This document shows, piece by piece, positions 25,460-34,956 of a stretch of DNA of 64,000 bases. This stretch comes from Balneola sp. (GTDB taxonomy: Bacteria > Bacteroidota > Rhodothermia > Balneolales > Balneolaceae). The notes under the pieces are model-generated. The model had not been told where the DNA came from. It was given only the letters and a program-made list of their open reading frames with translations, and searched no databases. The stretch's first letter is position 1, and each line of letters opens with the position of its first letter. The DNA lies in contig RHLJ01000001.1 in assembly GCA_003712055.1 (NCBI GenBank), positions 620,001 to 684,000 of the forward strand, written 5' to 3'. The translations under genes were made by a program, and so were the position numbers.

Positions 25460-26383
25460 CTAGTAAACCTCTTCAAATGTTCTTGGACTTGGCTTAATTT
25501 GGGTTTTCACTTCTTCCCATGACCAGTCTTTAGGATCTCTCTCTGCTAAATCTCCCTTTAAAACCAGGTAATCTAAATATCCTCTCTTAGCGAGGTTATG
25601 ATAGATACCTGATTCCATCCCTTTCATCCCACAGAGATAAATCAAAGTATTCTCTTTCGAAAGGATAGGGTCAAGAGTCTCAGTTTCACCATCAATTGCT
25701 GTCTGAACATAATATTTACTCCCATCTTCTCTGCGGTCCTCACGAGAAATCATCTTTATGTAATGAAAATTCTCATTCTCTTGAGCCATTTCACTAAAGA
25801 ATTTAGGATAAAGCACATCTGTCCTATAAGGACATCCAAATACAAGGGCAACCTCACCTTTAAAACCCGCTTCAAATAATTCAATAATCATACCTCGAAA
25901 AGGAGCAATGCCTGTTCCTGTTGCAAAAAACACGTAGTTGAAATCATGGATATTTTCCGGAAGCAGATACCTTTTTCCGCTTGGGCCTGTTACTTTTACT
26001 TTATCACCAATCTTAAGATTGCAGAGGTAGTTAGAACATATGCCCATATAAAAAGTCCCATCAACCTCATCCATCGCGCGTTTAACTGTTGTTGAAACTA
26101 AATGCCTTTCACCGCCTTCTCCTTTTGATGGCGAAGATACCGAATACAGTCTAAGTTTATGAGGTCTTCCTTTTTCGTTTTCACCTGGTGGTAGAACCCC
26201 TATAGATTGACCTACTCTGAATTTCCCTTCTAAATCGGTTCCTGAAATATCGAAAGTCATGTGACGAACTATGTTCGGGCTACTTTCCGCTGTACATACG
26301 TAGTTCTCAACAACCATTGCCTCAGTAGGATTTTTCGGAGTATGAATATTGAGTTCAACTTCAGGTAAAACAATTTCTGGCAT
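25460..26383 (-). CDS. Plant-type ferredoxin--NADP reductase (307 aa)
   Basis: FAD/NADP oxidoreductase moving electrons between ferredoxin or flavodoxin and NADP. FAD-binding motif KLRLYSVSS, a second FAD contact ICSNYLCNL, NADP-binding GTGIAPFRGM and the CGMKGMESG block. The C-terminus ends in tyrosine (RTFEEVY), as in plant and cyanobacterial FNR, where the last tyrosine stacks on the flavin. This places it with the plastidic type, not the shorter bacterial Fpr type. The physiological partner is not visible here. Confidence 0.88.
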   Translation of the reverse strand: MPEIVLPEVELNIHTPKNPTEAMVVENYVCTAESSPNIVRHMTFDISGTDLEGKFRVGQSIGVLPPGENEKGRPHKLRLYSVSSPSKGEGGERHLVSTTVKRAMDEVDGTFYMGICSNYLCNLKIGDKVKVTGPSGKRYLLPENIHDFNYVFFATGTGIAPFRGMIIELFEAGFKGEVALVFGCPYRTDVLYPKFFSEMAQENENFHYIKMISREDRREDGSKYYVQTAIDGETETLDPILSKENTLIYLCGMKGMESGIYHNLAKRGYLDYLVLKGDLAERDPKDWSWEEVKTQIKPSPRTFEEVY

Positions 26384-26402
26384 GTCTAAGTGTTTGGTGC
26401 AT

Positions 26403-26431
26403 AAAAAATCCCGATCTAAGAGATCAGGATT
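26403..26431 (-). terminator. Intrinsic terminator of the repeat-protein gene
   Basis: Read on the minus strand, AATCCTGATCT and AGATCGGGATT form an 11-bp stem with one mismatch around a CTT loop, followed by six T. It lies between the repeat-protein gene and the FNR gene. Confidence 0.8.
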
Positions 26432-26482
26432 CTAAAGTAATTAGTATGAACCTTGTTTAGAAATAAAAAATGATGCAGCTAC

Positions 26483-27259
26483 TTATTGGTTACTGATTTT
26501 ATACCGTATAAGTTCGTCCACTGTTGGCCGTTCCCCTCGTTCTGCAATGAGTTGTGCAGCAAGATTATCCGTGACATCTAAGTTTCTCATTCGGATCAAA
26601 TTTTCCTTGGTCAATTCCTCAAAGGTATACCCTAAATCCATCATCCTACTTGTAAAGTTAGCGGTAACTCCGTTTCGTCTTGTTGTAGTTAAGTCATCTA
26701 CAGTAAAAGAATATCCCAATTCTTTCATCATAGAAGCATAGGTTGCGCTAACGTTTGCATTTTCTAAATCGATAAGTTGGTCAACGGTTAGATTATTATA
26801 TCCTACATCGAAGAATTCCTGAGTTTCAGAAGCAGAAACTCCAGCGTTCCTAAGTTCCACCACTTCTTCAAGGGTGAGATCAGTATAGCCTAAATCGTGA
26901 AATCTTTTAGTTTCGGTAGCAGTTACCCCTTCATCTCTTAATGCAGAAAGTTCCGCGTCAGAGAGCACTCCGTATCCCATGTCTTCCATCATTTCCCCCA
27001 TTCCTGCTAATAATTCAGGGTCGTATTCATTAAATGATTCAATAGCCTCAGAGATGGGATTACCTATATCGGTAAAAAAATTAGTCACTCTGCTACCAGC
27101 GTAGAATAAAAGAGTAACAACAAAAGCAATTACAAGGATATAATTCGCCGTTTTAGATCCCCCGCCTCCTGTTTTTGGAGAGATTCCTATACCTGATTCT
27201 GAGGAATCATTCTCCAGGTCTTGAAGATCGTTCTTTAAATTCCTGAATTTTGTACTCAT
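26483..27259 (-). CDS. Membrane protein with ~29-residue helical repeats (258 aa)
   Basis: One membrane helix (NYILVIAFVVTLLFYAG) separates a short N-terminal part from a long C-terminal domain. That domain has five or six repeats of about 29 residues with the consensus DLGYxxLTxxELxxLRxxGVTA, for example FHDLGYTDLTLEEVVELRNAG and FFDVGYNNLTVDQLIDLENAN. Similar repeats occur at the ends of bacterial BlaR1-like and zinc-finger membrane proteins; function unknown. Start set at ATG 27259 (MSTKFRNLK); the frame stays open to a TTG at 27292, which looks unlikely. Confidence 0.6.
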   Translation of the reverse strand: MSTKFRNLKNDLQDLENDSSESGIGISPKTGGGGSKTANYILVIAFVVTLLFYAGSRVTNFFTDIGNPISEAIESFNEYDPELLAGMGEMMEDMGYGVLSDAELSALRDEGVTATETKRFHDLGYTDLTLEEVVELRNAGVSASETQEFFDVGYNNLTVDQLIDLENANVSATYASMMKELGYSFTVDDLTTTRRNGVTANFTSRMMDLGYTFEELTKENLIRMRNLDVTDNLAAQLIAERGERPTVDELIRYKISNQ

Positions 27260-27328
27260 AATGCGCCCATAATTTGCGAGATGACTACGCAATTATAAGT
27301 CCAAAGATGCACAAATGGAATTTTTTTT

Positions 27329-27703
27329 CTAAATCAGGGCAAGTGATTTTGTAAGATCTGCAAGCGTAAACGGTTTGGTAATTAAATCTGCAAATTCTGT
27401 AGCCTTAGCACGATCATAATTTACACGATCGGAATTACCAGTAAGATAAATGACCGAAGTAGTAATTTTTTCTTTGATCGCAATTACTGCTTCAATCCCA
27501 TCCATATCACCTTTTAGTCGAATATCCATCAAAATGATGTCCGGTTTATTCTCTGTTGCCAAGTTAATTGCTTCTTCACCTGAAATAGCTTTTCCAACTA
27601 CTTCATGGCCGAGCTCTTTTACCATATTTTCTATCACAAGCGAGATGATCATATCATCTTCAACAATTAATATTCGCTTTTTTTTTCCTAATAATTCAGA
27701 CAA
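27329..27703 (-). CDS. Stand-alone response regulator receiver protein (124 aa)
   Basis: A single CheY-like receiver domain with all key residues: acidic pair D16/D17, phospho-acceptor D60 (DIILMDIRL), the threonine in VIYLTGNS and the lysine in DLITKPF. There is no output domain. The RLKGDMDGIEA loop is typical of regulators paired with HisKA_2/HWE kinases. No kinase gene is nearby. Confidence 0.9.
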   Translation of the reverse strand: MSELLGKKKRILIVEDDMIISLVIENMVKELGHEVVGKAISGEEAINLATENKPDIILMDIRLKGDMDGIEAVIAIKEKITTSVIYLTGNSDRVNYDRAKATEFADLITKPFTLADLTKSLALI

Positions 27704-27822
27704 TTTCCTGCTTATTTTTTTACTAATTATCGGGCTTGTCCTTTTCAGGGCAAAGGAGAAATGAAAGGTAAAAATGTTACCATCTTCTCTTTTTACATTA
27801 AAAATGAACTATTCCCAACCGT

Positions 27823-28686
27823 TTAAAATTCAGATTCTGCATTAACGGGTTCAATCGCTAAAAACAGACCATCTATTACATCTATATTCGCATACCATCC
27901 CTCAAAAGTATCGTCATTAAACTGAATAAAAACTTTCCAGGTTTTTCTTAGCTCAAGCACTCCTTCATTGTTATATGGATAGAATTCGAATTCCGGAAGT
28001 GTTTGCACGTGCTCCTCTTGCACAGTAAAAACTGTGTCGCCCCCAGTAAAGGGTTCCATATCAATATCCCAACCAAGAAGCATATCTTGAGCCTCTTCAT
28101 AGCCAATATTTATGAAATCAGGGTTTACAAATTCAGGAAACCAATTCCCCCAAATTCTATTCACCCCTATTGAATCGACAAATACAGTAATCCTGGAGTC
28201 GTTAACTTTTACCCCTTCAAATATCTGAGGCTTAAACGATATTTTATATTCAATGGGTACACTATTTATATCAGGTCCTTCACAAATTGTACAACCATAA
28301 AGCGGAATTACCTCATCTAGAATCAATGCCGTAGTATCAGTTACAAGGGTATATTCCGAATTCATGAGCAGTGACTTTTTAGCCAATGGGATAAGTGTAT
28401 CAGCTCTTGTCAACTCGACACGTACTTGTGTGCGATCCAGGCATGGATTTACGTCATCAATAAATAAAACTCTACTAAAACCACTAAACCCAAATTCATT
28501 TAGCGTAGAACAAATGTGCCCCTCATTTTCTTGTTGATATCTTGTATTTAGTGTTACAAGATCTGCTATGAGGTAGGGTTCGATGCTGGTAGGGTAATCT
28601 GTAAAATCGGCAACCTCAATACTATCACATTGTGATAATATTACTATAAGTAGAAGTGAGAGAATAGAGAGATGTCTCAATATCAA
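27823..28686 (-). CDS. Hypothetical lipoprotein (287 aa)
   Basis: Signal peptide with lipobox ILSQC (Cys20) and a mature part of ~265 residues without a recognised motif. It has five further cysteines, including CTIC. Monocistronic; the 142-base AT-rich region 28687-28828 separates it from the divergent oxidoreductase gene and should hold both promoters. Confidence 0.55.
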   Translation of the reverse strand: MILRHLSILSLLLIVILSQCDSIEVADFTDYPTSIEPYLIADLVTLNTRYQQENEGHICSTLNEFGFSGFSRVLFIDDVNPCLDRTQVRVELTRADTLIPLAKKSLLMNSEYTLVTDTTALILDEVIPLYGCTICEGPDINSVPIEYKISFKPQIFEGVKVNDSRITVFVDSIGVNRIWGNWFPEFVNPDFINIGYEEAQDMLLGWDIDMEPFTGGDTVFTVQEEHVQTLPEFEFYPYNNEGVLELRKTWKVFIQFNDDTFEGWYANIDVIDGLFLAIEPVNAESEF

Positions 28687-28828
28687 TATCCTATTTAAGT
28701 TTGATGAAGATAGAAATTTAATTTTAGAGACTCTGTTAATAAGAATTCATATATGTTAATTTATTCTCATATAAATGCGTATATCTAAGTCGATTTATAT
28801 ATGAAAATAGCTCATTCCCTTACTCCTC

Positions 28829-29983
28829 GTGTACCAACGAAATAAAAAAATCTCGATAATAGGCCGTGGTGTTTCAGGGTTAAGTTGCGCGCTCCTGTTA
28901 CAGAGTTTGGGGTTCGATGTTACAGTGTACTATAAGATTCCTGATTCAAAAAAAGACCCAACAGAAGTAAGTGCTTTCCCCTCTGCTTCTGTAATTCCAC
29001 ATTCAATTGTACACCCGAAAGTGAAGAGTATTTTCCGGGATAGCCTTTTTTCATTTAAGTACTTGCATGGACTTAACTTCCCTGGACTAACTACACATCG
29101 CCATTTTGAGATTTTCGGTGATGAAACCGATATACCTGATTATGTTCACATAATGCCGGAGAATAAGGTGCTAAATCCAGGTGATATCATTCCGATAAAG
29201 TCTCAATATGAGTTGAAAACAGGCTGGGAGTATCGGTGCTTCTTTGCAGATTGGCCAATTTACTTTCCTGAATTATATCGTTTATTTCTAAAACAAGGAG
29301 GTACATTTGTTGAGAAGGAGATTACCAAGGAAACCATATCAGATCTTGATTCGGAGATTATTATAAACTGTTCTGAATTTGGGAGTCTTTGGCTCTTTGA
29401 AGATTCATTTGAACCTGTGATATATAGAGGTCATTTGCTCTTTATTAAAGACGCACCCCTTCTAAAAGATCAAAAAGGAAATACCATATCATATAATTTT
29501 TCTCCGGGTATCGAATATTACAGTACCAATAATGGAACCCTGCAAGATGTATATGTTTACCCAAGAAAAGACGGGTGGATTTTAGGGGGAAGCCGACAAA
29601 AAGGGTCTATTGACGAGAAGGGAAAATGGGTTGGTGAAGAGACTTCTTCTCCTTTAGCCGAACTAGATAACAAAACCTTTCCTCAACAAATCATCTCAAT
29701 CAACCAGGAGTTAATAAGGAATAGTTTTGGAATAGACCTGAATAATTATTCCAATAGAGAGCTTCGTGTTGGCTATCGATTTATGGGTAATAGAAATGAA
29801 GAAATGAGACTGGAAGTAAAAACCAGTCAAGATCGATTAATTGTTCATAATTATGGTCACGGAGGAGCAGGTGTAACGATAAGCTGGGGTTGTGCACTCC
29901 ATGTGGCATCGTTAACTTTAAAGGAACTTGGTGAGCCTATCCCAAATACTGATCAAATCCTTAATGGACTGATTACTTACTGA
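28829..29983 (+). CDS. FAD-dependent D-amino-acid oxidase family protein (384 aa)
   Basis: N-terminal dinucleotide-binding motif IIGRGVSGLSCALLLQSLGF and the C-terminal NYGHGGAGVTISWGCA, which is highly characteristic of D-amino-acid oxidases and their DAO-family relatives. EYYSTNNGTLQDVYVYPRKD and GWILGGSRQKG are part of the substrate domain. Expected reaction: oxidative deamination of a D-amino acid or related amine; the substrate is not predictable. GTG start; no strong ribosome site. Overlaps the convergent MerC-like gene by seven bases. Confidence 0.8.
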   Translation: MYQRNKKISIIGRGVSGLSCALLLQSLGFDVTVYYKIPDSKKDPTEVSAFPSASVIPHSIVHPKVKSIFRDSLFSFKYLHGLNFPGLTTHRHFEIFGDETDIPDYVHIMPENKVLNPGDIIPIKSQYELKTGWEYRCFFADWPIYFPELYRLFLKQGGTFVEKEITKETISDLDSEIIINCSEFGSLWLFEDSFEPVIYRGHLLFIKDAPLLKDQKGNTISYNFSPGIEYYSTNNGTLQDVYVYPRKDGWILGGSRQKGSIDEKGKWVGEETSSPLAELDNKTFPQQIISINQELIRNSFGIDLNNYSNRELRVGYRFMGNRNEEMRLEVKTSQDRLIVHNYGHGGAGVTISWGCALHVASLTLKELGEPIPNTDQILNGLITY

Positions 29984-30366
29984 ACCGAACTTCCTTTTTT
30001 GAGACGATAATTCAACCAATGTCCCCTTATTAGTAAAATGCTCCCTATGAGAGTCACTCCTGCTTCTCCTAGTTCTCCTAATGTTTCATTAAAGAGCCAG
30101 GCCAAAAAAATTATCAACACCCCTGAGATCAGATAAAATGTAATTGATAACGATTCATGTCTATTTCGCAATGAAAGTATAACTACTGGAGCTATTGCCA
30201 GGAAAAAAAAGAGATGTGTATATCCATGCAACTCCTCAAAAGCGGGCCACAAAGGAATCAAAGAAATGATAAAAGGAACGAGCAAACAATGAATAGCACA
30301 TACTCCTGAAATGCCTATTCCTACTCTATCCCAAAAACCCGGTTTTGTTGATTTATTCTCTTCCAT
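29977..30366 (-). CDS. MerC domain membrane protein (129 aa)
   Basis: Four membrane helices. The first carries GVCAIHCLLVPFI, the two-cysteine motif of MerC-domain proteins. In mer operons MerC imports Hg(II); chromosomal copies without other mer genes are common in Bacteroidota and relatives and their cargo is unknown. No merA or merR is nearby. Confidence 0.8.
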   Translation of the reverse strand: MEENKSTKPGFWDRVGIGISGVCAIHCLLVPFIISLIPLWPAFEELHGYTHLFFFLAIAPVVILSLRNRHESLSITFYLISGVLIIFLAWLFNETLGELGEAGVTLIGSILLIRGHWLNYRLKKGSSVQ

Positions 30367-30424
30367 GAAAATTTTATGATACCGATAATTGACTTGAGTT
30401 CAATGGATTGAATTAAAATTTTGC

Positions 30425-31150
30425 CTAGTCTATGAGAGTATTTAATTCGACTTCAAATTCTTTCCACTCTGGCATGTAAATGTCCATAAGTTTATAAAAT
30501 CTTTTGTTATGGAGTCGCTCTAATAAATGGGTCATTTCGTGTACAATAACCATTTCAAGGCATTCAACTCTCTTTTTTGCTAGCTCAAGGCTTAACCAGA
30601 TTCTTTTATCTCTAATATTACAAGAGCCCCATCTGGTTCTCATCTTCCTTACTCGATACTCATTCACCTTTACGTTCATTTTTGATTCATAGTGTTGAAC
30701 CAGTTGAGGTATCCTCTCTTTCAACTCACTTCTATACCAGGCCTCGAGTATTCTTTTCCTTTGCTCGATCGAGGAGGCCTCAGAAATTTCGATCACAAGC
30801 TCATTTCCTGATATATATACTCTCTTTCTCGATCCGGGAGTTCTATCAATTTGTTTTAGTTGAAATTGCTTCCCAAAAAAATAATGTACTTCCCCATTTT
30901 CGTAAGTTAAAAAAGGGTTAGCAGAAACATTATTAACCGAGTGTAACTGATGTCTTTTAATCCATGAGAATTTAGAATCAAGAAAACCTTCGATCGCTTT
31001 TTCAGAGATGTGAATAGGAGCAGAAACACGAACCAGTCCTGTTCTTCTATTTACCCGGACGTATAGATTTTTAATCCTTTTCCGAGTTATTTCGACCGAA
31101 ATCCCTCTCCAGGTTTTTTGATACTTTTTTTCTGATCTAAAAAAATTCAC
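30425..31150 (-). CDS. YgjP-type zinc metallopeptidase (241 aa)
   Basis: Contains the zinc site HEMTHLLERLHNKRFY (HExxH plus a third histidine) and the preceding RMRTRWGSCNIRDKRIWLSL block that defines the YgjP/WLM-like M48 relatives (DUF45). The N-terminal half has strands KRIKNLYVRVNRRTGLVRVS. Cytoplasmic, probably a protease; often associated with restriction-modification loci, but none is seen here. Confidence 0.85.
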   Translation of the reverse strand: MNFFRSEKKYQKTWRGISVEITRKRIKNLYVRVNRRTGLVRVSAPIHISEKAIEGFLDSKFSWIKRHQLHSVNNVSANPFLTYENGEVHYFFGKQFQLKQIDRTPGSRKRVYISGNELVIEISEASSIEQRKRILEAWYRSELKERIPQLVQHYESKMNVKVNEYRVRKMRTRWGSCNIRDKRIWLSLELAKKRVECLEMVIVHEMTHLLERLHNKRFYKLMDIYMPEWKEFEVELNTLID

Positions 31151-31257
31151 GCGCTAAAGTACCATTAAATACACTCCGAAAAGTATTGTAATTGAATTTA
31201 TTTAACGATTTAATGATGCTTTTTTGACTTCTTAATAGTAGAATCTCATAAAAACTT

Positions 31258-32118
31258 TTGAAGATTTTAAAACGAGTTCTAATTGGAGTAGCTATTCTGG
31301 CAGTAACTGGAATTGTCATATTCCTTAATACCATGGATTTTACAGTTTCCCAAGAACAAATTGATTCTGCTTTTTCCGGGTTAAACTATCAACCAGAATT
31401 TAAGGAGCTTGATAATCGTGGTAGAAATTTACACTACATCACTATCGGGGATACAAGTAAACCATCTTTTCTTTTTGTACATGGATCTCCAGGAACATGG
31501 GATAATTTTCTGGGATTCTTATCGGATGAAAAACTATTGGAGAAATACCACCTTATAGCAGTAGACCGACCTGGATTTGGAAAAAGCGATTATGGCAAAC
31601 CTGAGCGATCTCTTAAAAAACAATCCGAAGATATCCTTGCTGTGTTGATCGAGGAACAAACGACAGCCACACTTATTGGTCATTCCTATGGAGGACCAGT
31701 AATTATGCGCATGGCTATTGATGCCCCAGAGTTGGTTGATGGATTAATCAGTGTGGCAGGATCGGTTGATCCAGAACTCGAAAAAACCAAGTGGTATCAA
31801 ATTCCGGTACACTATAAAGTTTTGTCATGGATACTTCCTGGATTTTTATACTCAACTAATGAAGAGATCTTAGCCTTAAAAAAAGAGCTTGAAGAAATGA
31901 TTCCATGTTGGAAAAATATTACTCAGCCTGTCTCAGTAATTCAGGGGGGTAAAGACAATTTAGTCCCCGAGGGTAATGCATATTTCATTGAGAATATGCT
32001 CCCACACAATAATCCCAACATGGTCATTATCCCAGAAATGAATCACTTTGTCCCATGGACTAATCCTGATTTAATTAGGGATGAAATGGAATACATAACC
32101 AGGAAAATCGGAAACTAG
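31258..32118 (+). CDS. Alpha/beta-hydrolase with N-terminal membrane anchor (286 aa)
   Basis: Serine hydrolase of the alpha/beta fold: oxyanion motif HGSPGTWDNF, nucleophile elbow GHSYGG, and a catalytic histidine in EMNHFVPW. Residues ~5-25 are a hydrophobic anchor or signal. TTG start at 31258 retained because it supplies the basic residues before the anchor (MKILKRV); no better start exists upstream of the fold. Substrate unknown; esterase- or epoxide-hydrolase-like. Confidence 0.8.
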   Translation: MKILKRVLIGVAILAVTGIVIFLNTMDFTVSQEQIDSAFSGLNYQPEFKELDNRGRNLHYITIGDTSKPSFLFVHGSPGTWDNFLGFLSDEKLLEKYHLIAVDRPGFGKSDYGKPERSLKKQSEDILAVLIEEQTTATLIGHSYGGPVIMRMAIDAPELVDGLISVAGSVDPELEKTKWYQIPVHYKVLSWILPGFLYSTNEEILALKKELEEMIPCWKNITQPVSVIQGGKDNLVPEGNAYFIENMLPHNNPNMVIIPEMNHFVPWTNPDLIRDEMEYITRKIGN

Positions 32119-32204
32119 AATTACGATTAGTATCATTTTCATTTCCTGATGTAACATTTTCCTTCTTGATTGTTCTTTGAATTGATACGTTAGCTTTTCA
32201 GTTC

Positions 32205-32585
32205 ATGGACGATAAAAAATTTCTATTTAATAATGACGATGCCTATAAACTGCTTGTCAAAGCAAGGGTTCATTTGCTCCTTATACCCTACTTGATATTT
32301 ATTGGGATGTGTATCCTATCCATTATCCTCGCACTTCATTTTCACGATTATAAATTCATTCTTTCTATCAATTTTGCTGGAATTATGCTCAGTCAAATTT
32401 ACTGGTCAAGAATGATTGTAGTATGGAAGGTAAAAGTTTTTCAGCATCAATTATTTCGTGAGGTATACAGAGAAGCTATTCGAGAAGGGTTAATTTATCA
32501 CGATTCTAACTGGTTCAGTAACCTCATCATAGCTACAAAAAAGGAACGAATACTCATTAAGTCGAGAAGCATACCTACTCTGTGA
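32205..32585 (+). CDS. Small membrane protein of unknown function (126 aa)
   Basis: Two membrane helices close together (LLLIPYLIFIGMCILSIILAL and KFILSINFAGIMLSQIYW) with charged N- and C-terminal parts. No recognised family. Same strand as the GH3 gene 74 bases downstream, but co-transcription is uncertain. Confidence 0.5.
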   Translation: MDDKKFLFNNDDAYKLLVKARVHLLLIPYLIFIGMCILSIILALHFHDYKFILSINFAGIMLSQIYWSRMIVVWKVKVFQHQLFREVYREAIREGLIYHDSNWFSNLIIATKKERILIKSRSIPTL

Positions 32586-32659
32586 GATTTTTTATCTGAG
32601 ATTCTATTAATTCAATTTGATTAACTTTACCTGTTGAACGATGATTTGAATCTTTTTGA

Positions 32660-34909
32660 ATGGCAGTAAAAGCTAATCCTGAAAAAACTGAAGAACACAT
32701 AGATATTGCTTCGGCTGTTAATGATCTCCTATCTAAGATGACCTTAGAAGAGAAAATTGGCCAAATGAACCAATATTCAAGTACCTGGGACATTACTGGT
32801 CCTATGCCAGAGGGAGTAGACGAACAGGAGCGCTACCAAAAAATTACCGAGGGTAAAGTAGGTTCAATGCTCAATGTTGTTGGTGTTGATGCTACACGAA
32901 AAGCTCAAAGACTGGCTATAGAACACTCCAGATTAGGTATCCCTTTGATTTTTGGGTATGATGTGATCCATGGGTACAAAACGATGTTCCCTATTCCACT
33001 GGCAGAATCTTGTAGTTGGGATCTAGAATTGATTGAAAAATCTGCCCGAATCGCTGCTACAGAATCTGCAGCCTCAGGAGTGCACTGGACTTTTGCTCCC
33101 ATGATGGATATAGGCAGGGATGCCCGCTGGGGAAGAGTCATAGAAGGAGGCGGTGAGGATACACACCTAGGGACAAAAATTGCAGTTGCCCGAGTAAAAG
33201 GATTTCAGGGAAATGATCTTTCAAGAAAGGATACGATAGCTGCTACCGCCAAACATTTTGCTGGGTACGGATTTATAGTTGGTGGCAGAGATTATAATAC
33301 CACTGAATTAAACACCAATACTCTTTATAACCACGTATTACCTCCTTTTAAAGCTTCAGTAGAGGCCGGAGTAGCTACCGTAATGAATTCTTTTAATGAT
33401 ATTGATGGGATTCCTGTGACAGGTAATACCCATCTACAGCGAAGAATTTTGAAGGAAGACTGGGGTTTTGAAGGTTTCATCATTACCGATTGGAATACCA
33501 TTGGGGAAATGAAAAAACATCAGTACGCAAAAGATCTGCGGGAAGCCTCTAAAAGAGCGATCCTGGCTGGTGCTGATATGGACATGGAATCTCAGGGCTT
33601 TGAGTTTTTCCTTAAAGAAATTGTTGAATCGGGCGAAGTAGATGAGTCCTTTGTTGATGAAGCTGTGCGAAGAATACTCACTTTAAAGTTCAAACTAGGT
33701 TTGTTTGATGATCCATATAAGTATTGCGATGAGCACCTGGAAAAAACTAAAGTATTCTGTAAAGAGCACCGGGACGCGTCAAAAGAAGCTGCTTTAAAAT
33801 CTATTGTTCTACTTAAGAATGAAAAGAATCAACTCCCTCTTTCGAAAGAAGCTAAATCGATTGCAGTAATAGGATCACTTGCTGATGATAAGGATACTCC
33901 AATAGGTACCTGGAGAGCTCAAGCGATTCCATTTAGCGCTGTATCCTTACTAGAAGGAATTCAAAATAAAGTTTCTGATGATGTAGAAGTCCGTTTTTCT
34001 AAGGGGTATACCCTTTCAACTGGGATTCCTGAATTCACTCAAACCCTCGATTTATCTAATGCTGATGACAGGTCTGGCTTTGATGATGCCATTGAACTTG
34101 CTGCTGCTTCTGATATGGTAATCTTGGCCCTTGGAGAAGAATGTTTTCAATCTGGTGAAGGTAGAAGCCAAACTGAAATCGGTTTAAAAGGTTCACAGCT
34201 TGATTTATTGAAAGAGATCAACAAAGTGAACAAGAATGTGATTGTAGTTCTGATTAACGGCCGACCGATTGCTGAACCCTGGTTATATGAGAACATGTCA
34301 ACAATCCTTGAATGTTGGCAACTAGGTTCGGAATCAGGAAATGCAATAGCCGATGTATTATTTGGAGACTTCAACCCTTCAGGTAAACTCGCGATCTCGA
34401 TTCCAAGAAATGTTGGGCAAGTACCTATTTATTATAACAGAAATAATACGGGGCGACCAATAAATGACGACATCGATCCTTTATATGTGTTTTGGTCACA
34501 CTATATCGACTCCGAAAAAACACCTCAGTATTCTTTTGGGCATGGTTTGAGCTATACCACTTTTGAGTATTCGAATTTGGAACTTAGTTCTCAGACAATG
34601 AAGATGGATGAACGTATTTTTGTTTCTGTGGAAGTGAAGAATATTGGTAATATGAAAGGAACCGAAACAGTTCAGTTCTATATCAATGACCTTTATTCTT
34701 CCACTATTCGACCTATCAAAGAGCTTAAAGGTTTTACTAAAATTGAACTCGAACCCGGAAAATCAAACCGGGTAGTATTTGAAATCACCTGGGAAACACT
34801 AGCTTTTTATGGTCCGGATCGTACACTTGCTGCTGAGCCTGGTGAATTCGAAATCATGATAGGAGGTAACTCGGAAGAGTTATTGACTCAAAAAATCGAA
34901 TTGATATAA
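32660..34909 (+). CDS. bglX: GH3 family beta-glucosidase (749 aa)
   Basis: Glycoside hydrolase family 3 enzyme. N-terminal barrel with MTLEEKIGQMNQ, FGYDVIHGYKTMFPIPLAES, FAPMMDIGRDARWGRV and the nucleophile motif GFIITDWNT (D277). It continues with the alpha/beta sandwich (LGEECFQSGEGRSQTEIGL) and a C-terminal fibronectin-like domain (YSFGHGLSYTTFEYSN). Close in architecture to BglX. No signal peptide is visible from this start, so it is probably cytoplasmic, unlike periplasmic BglX. A terminator follows immediately. Confidence 0.92.
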   Translation: MAVKANPEKTEEHIDIASAVNDLLSKMTLEEKIGQMNQYSSTWDITGPMPEGVDEQERYQKITEGKVGSMLNVVGVDATRKAQRLAIEHSRLGIPLIFGYDVIHGYKTMFPIPLAESCSWDLELIEKSARIAATESAASGVHWTFAPMMDIGRDARWGRVIEGGGEDTHLGTKIAVARVKGFQGNDLSRKDTIAATAKHFAGYGFIVGGRDYNTTELNTNTLYNHVLPPFKASVEAGVATVMNSFNDIDGIPVTGNTHLQRRILKEDWGFEGFIITDWNTIGEMKKHQYAKDLREASKRAILAGADMDMESQGFEFFLKEIVESGEVDESFVDEAVRRILTLKFKLGLFDDPYKYCDEHLEKTKVFCKEHRDASKEAALKSIVLLKNEKNQLPLSKEAKSIAVIGSLADDKDTPIGTWRAQAIPFSAVSLLEGIQNKVSDDVEVRFSKGYTLSTGIPEFTQTLDLSNADDRSGFDDAIELAAASDMVILALGEECFQSGEGRSQTEIGLKGSQLDLLKEINKVNKNVIVVLINGRPIAEPWLYENMSTILECWQLGSESGNAIADVLFGDFNPSGKLAISIPRNVGQVPIYYNRNNTGRPINDDIDPLYVFWSHYIDSEKTPQYSFGHGLSYTTFEYSNLELSSQTMKMDERIFVSVEVKNIGNMKGTETVQFYINDLYSSTIRPIKELKGFTKIELEPGKSNRVVFEITWETLAFYGPDRTLAAEPGEFEIMIGGNSEELLTQKIELI

Positions 34910-34936
34910 AAAAAGCAGCACACTTGTGCTGCTTTA
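34909..34936. terminator. Bidirectional intrinsic terminator
   Basis: AAAGCAGCACA (34912-34922) and TGTGCTGCTTT (34925-34935) form a perfect stem with A and T tracts, between the convergent GH3 and Bax-inhibitor genes. Confidence 0.85.
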
Positions 34937-34956
34937 AACTTCTGTAATATCAGATC

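Noticed and set aside
29977-30366. Mercury resistance operon
   Set aside because: Only a MerC-domain protein is present; there is no merA, merT, merP or merR.
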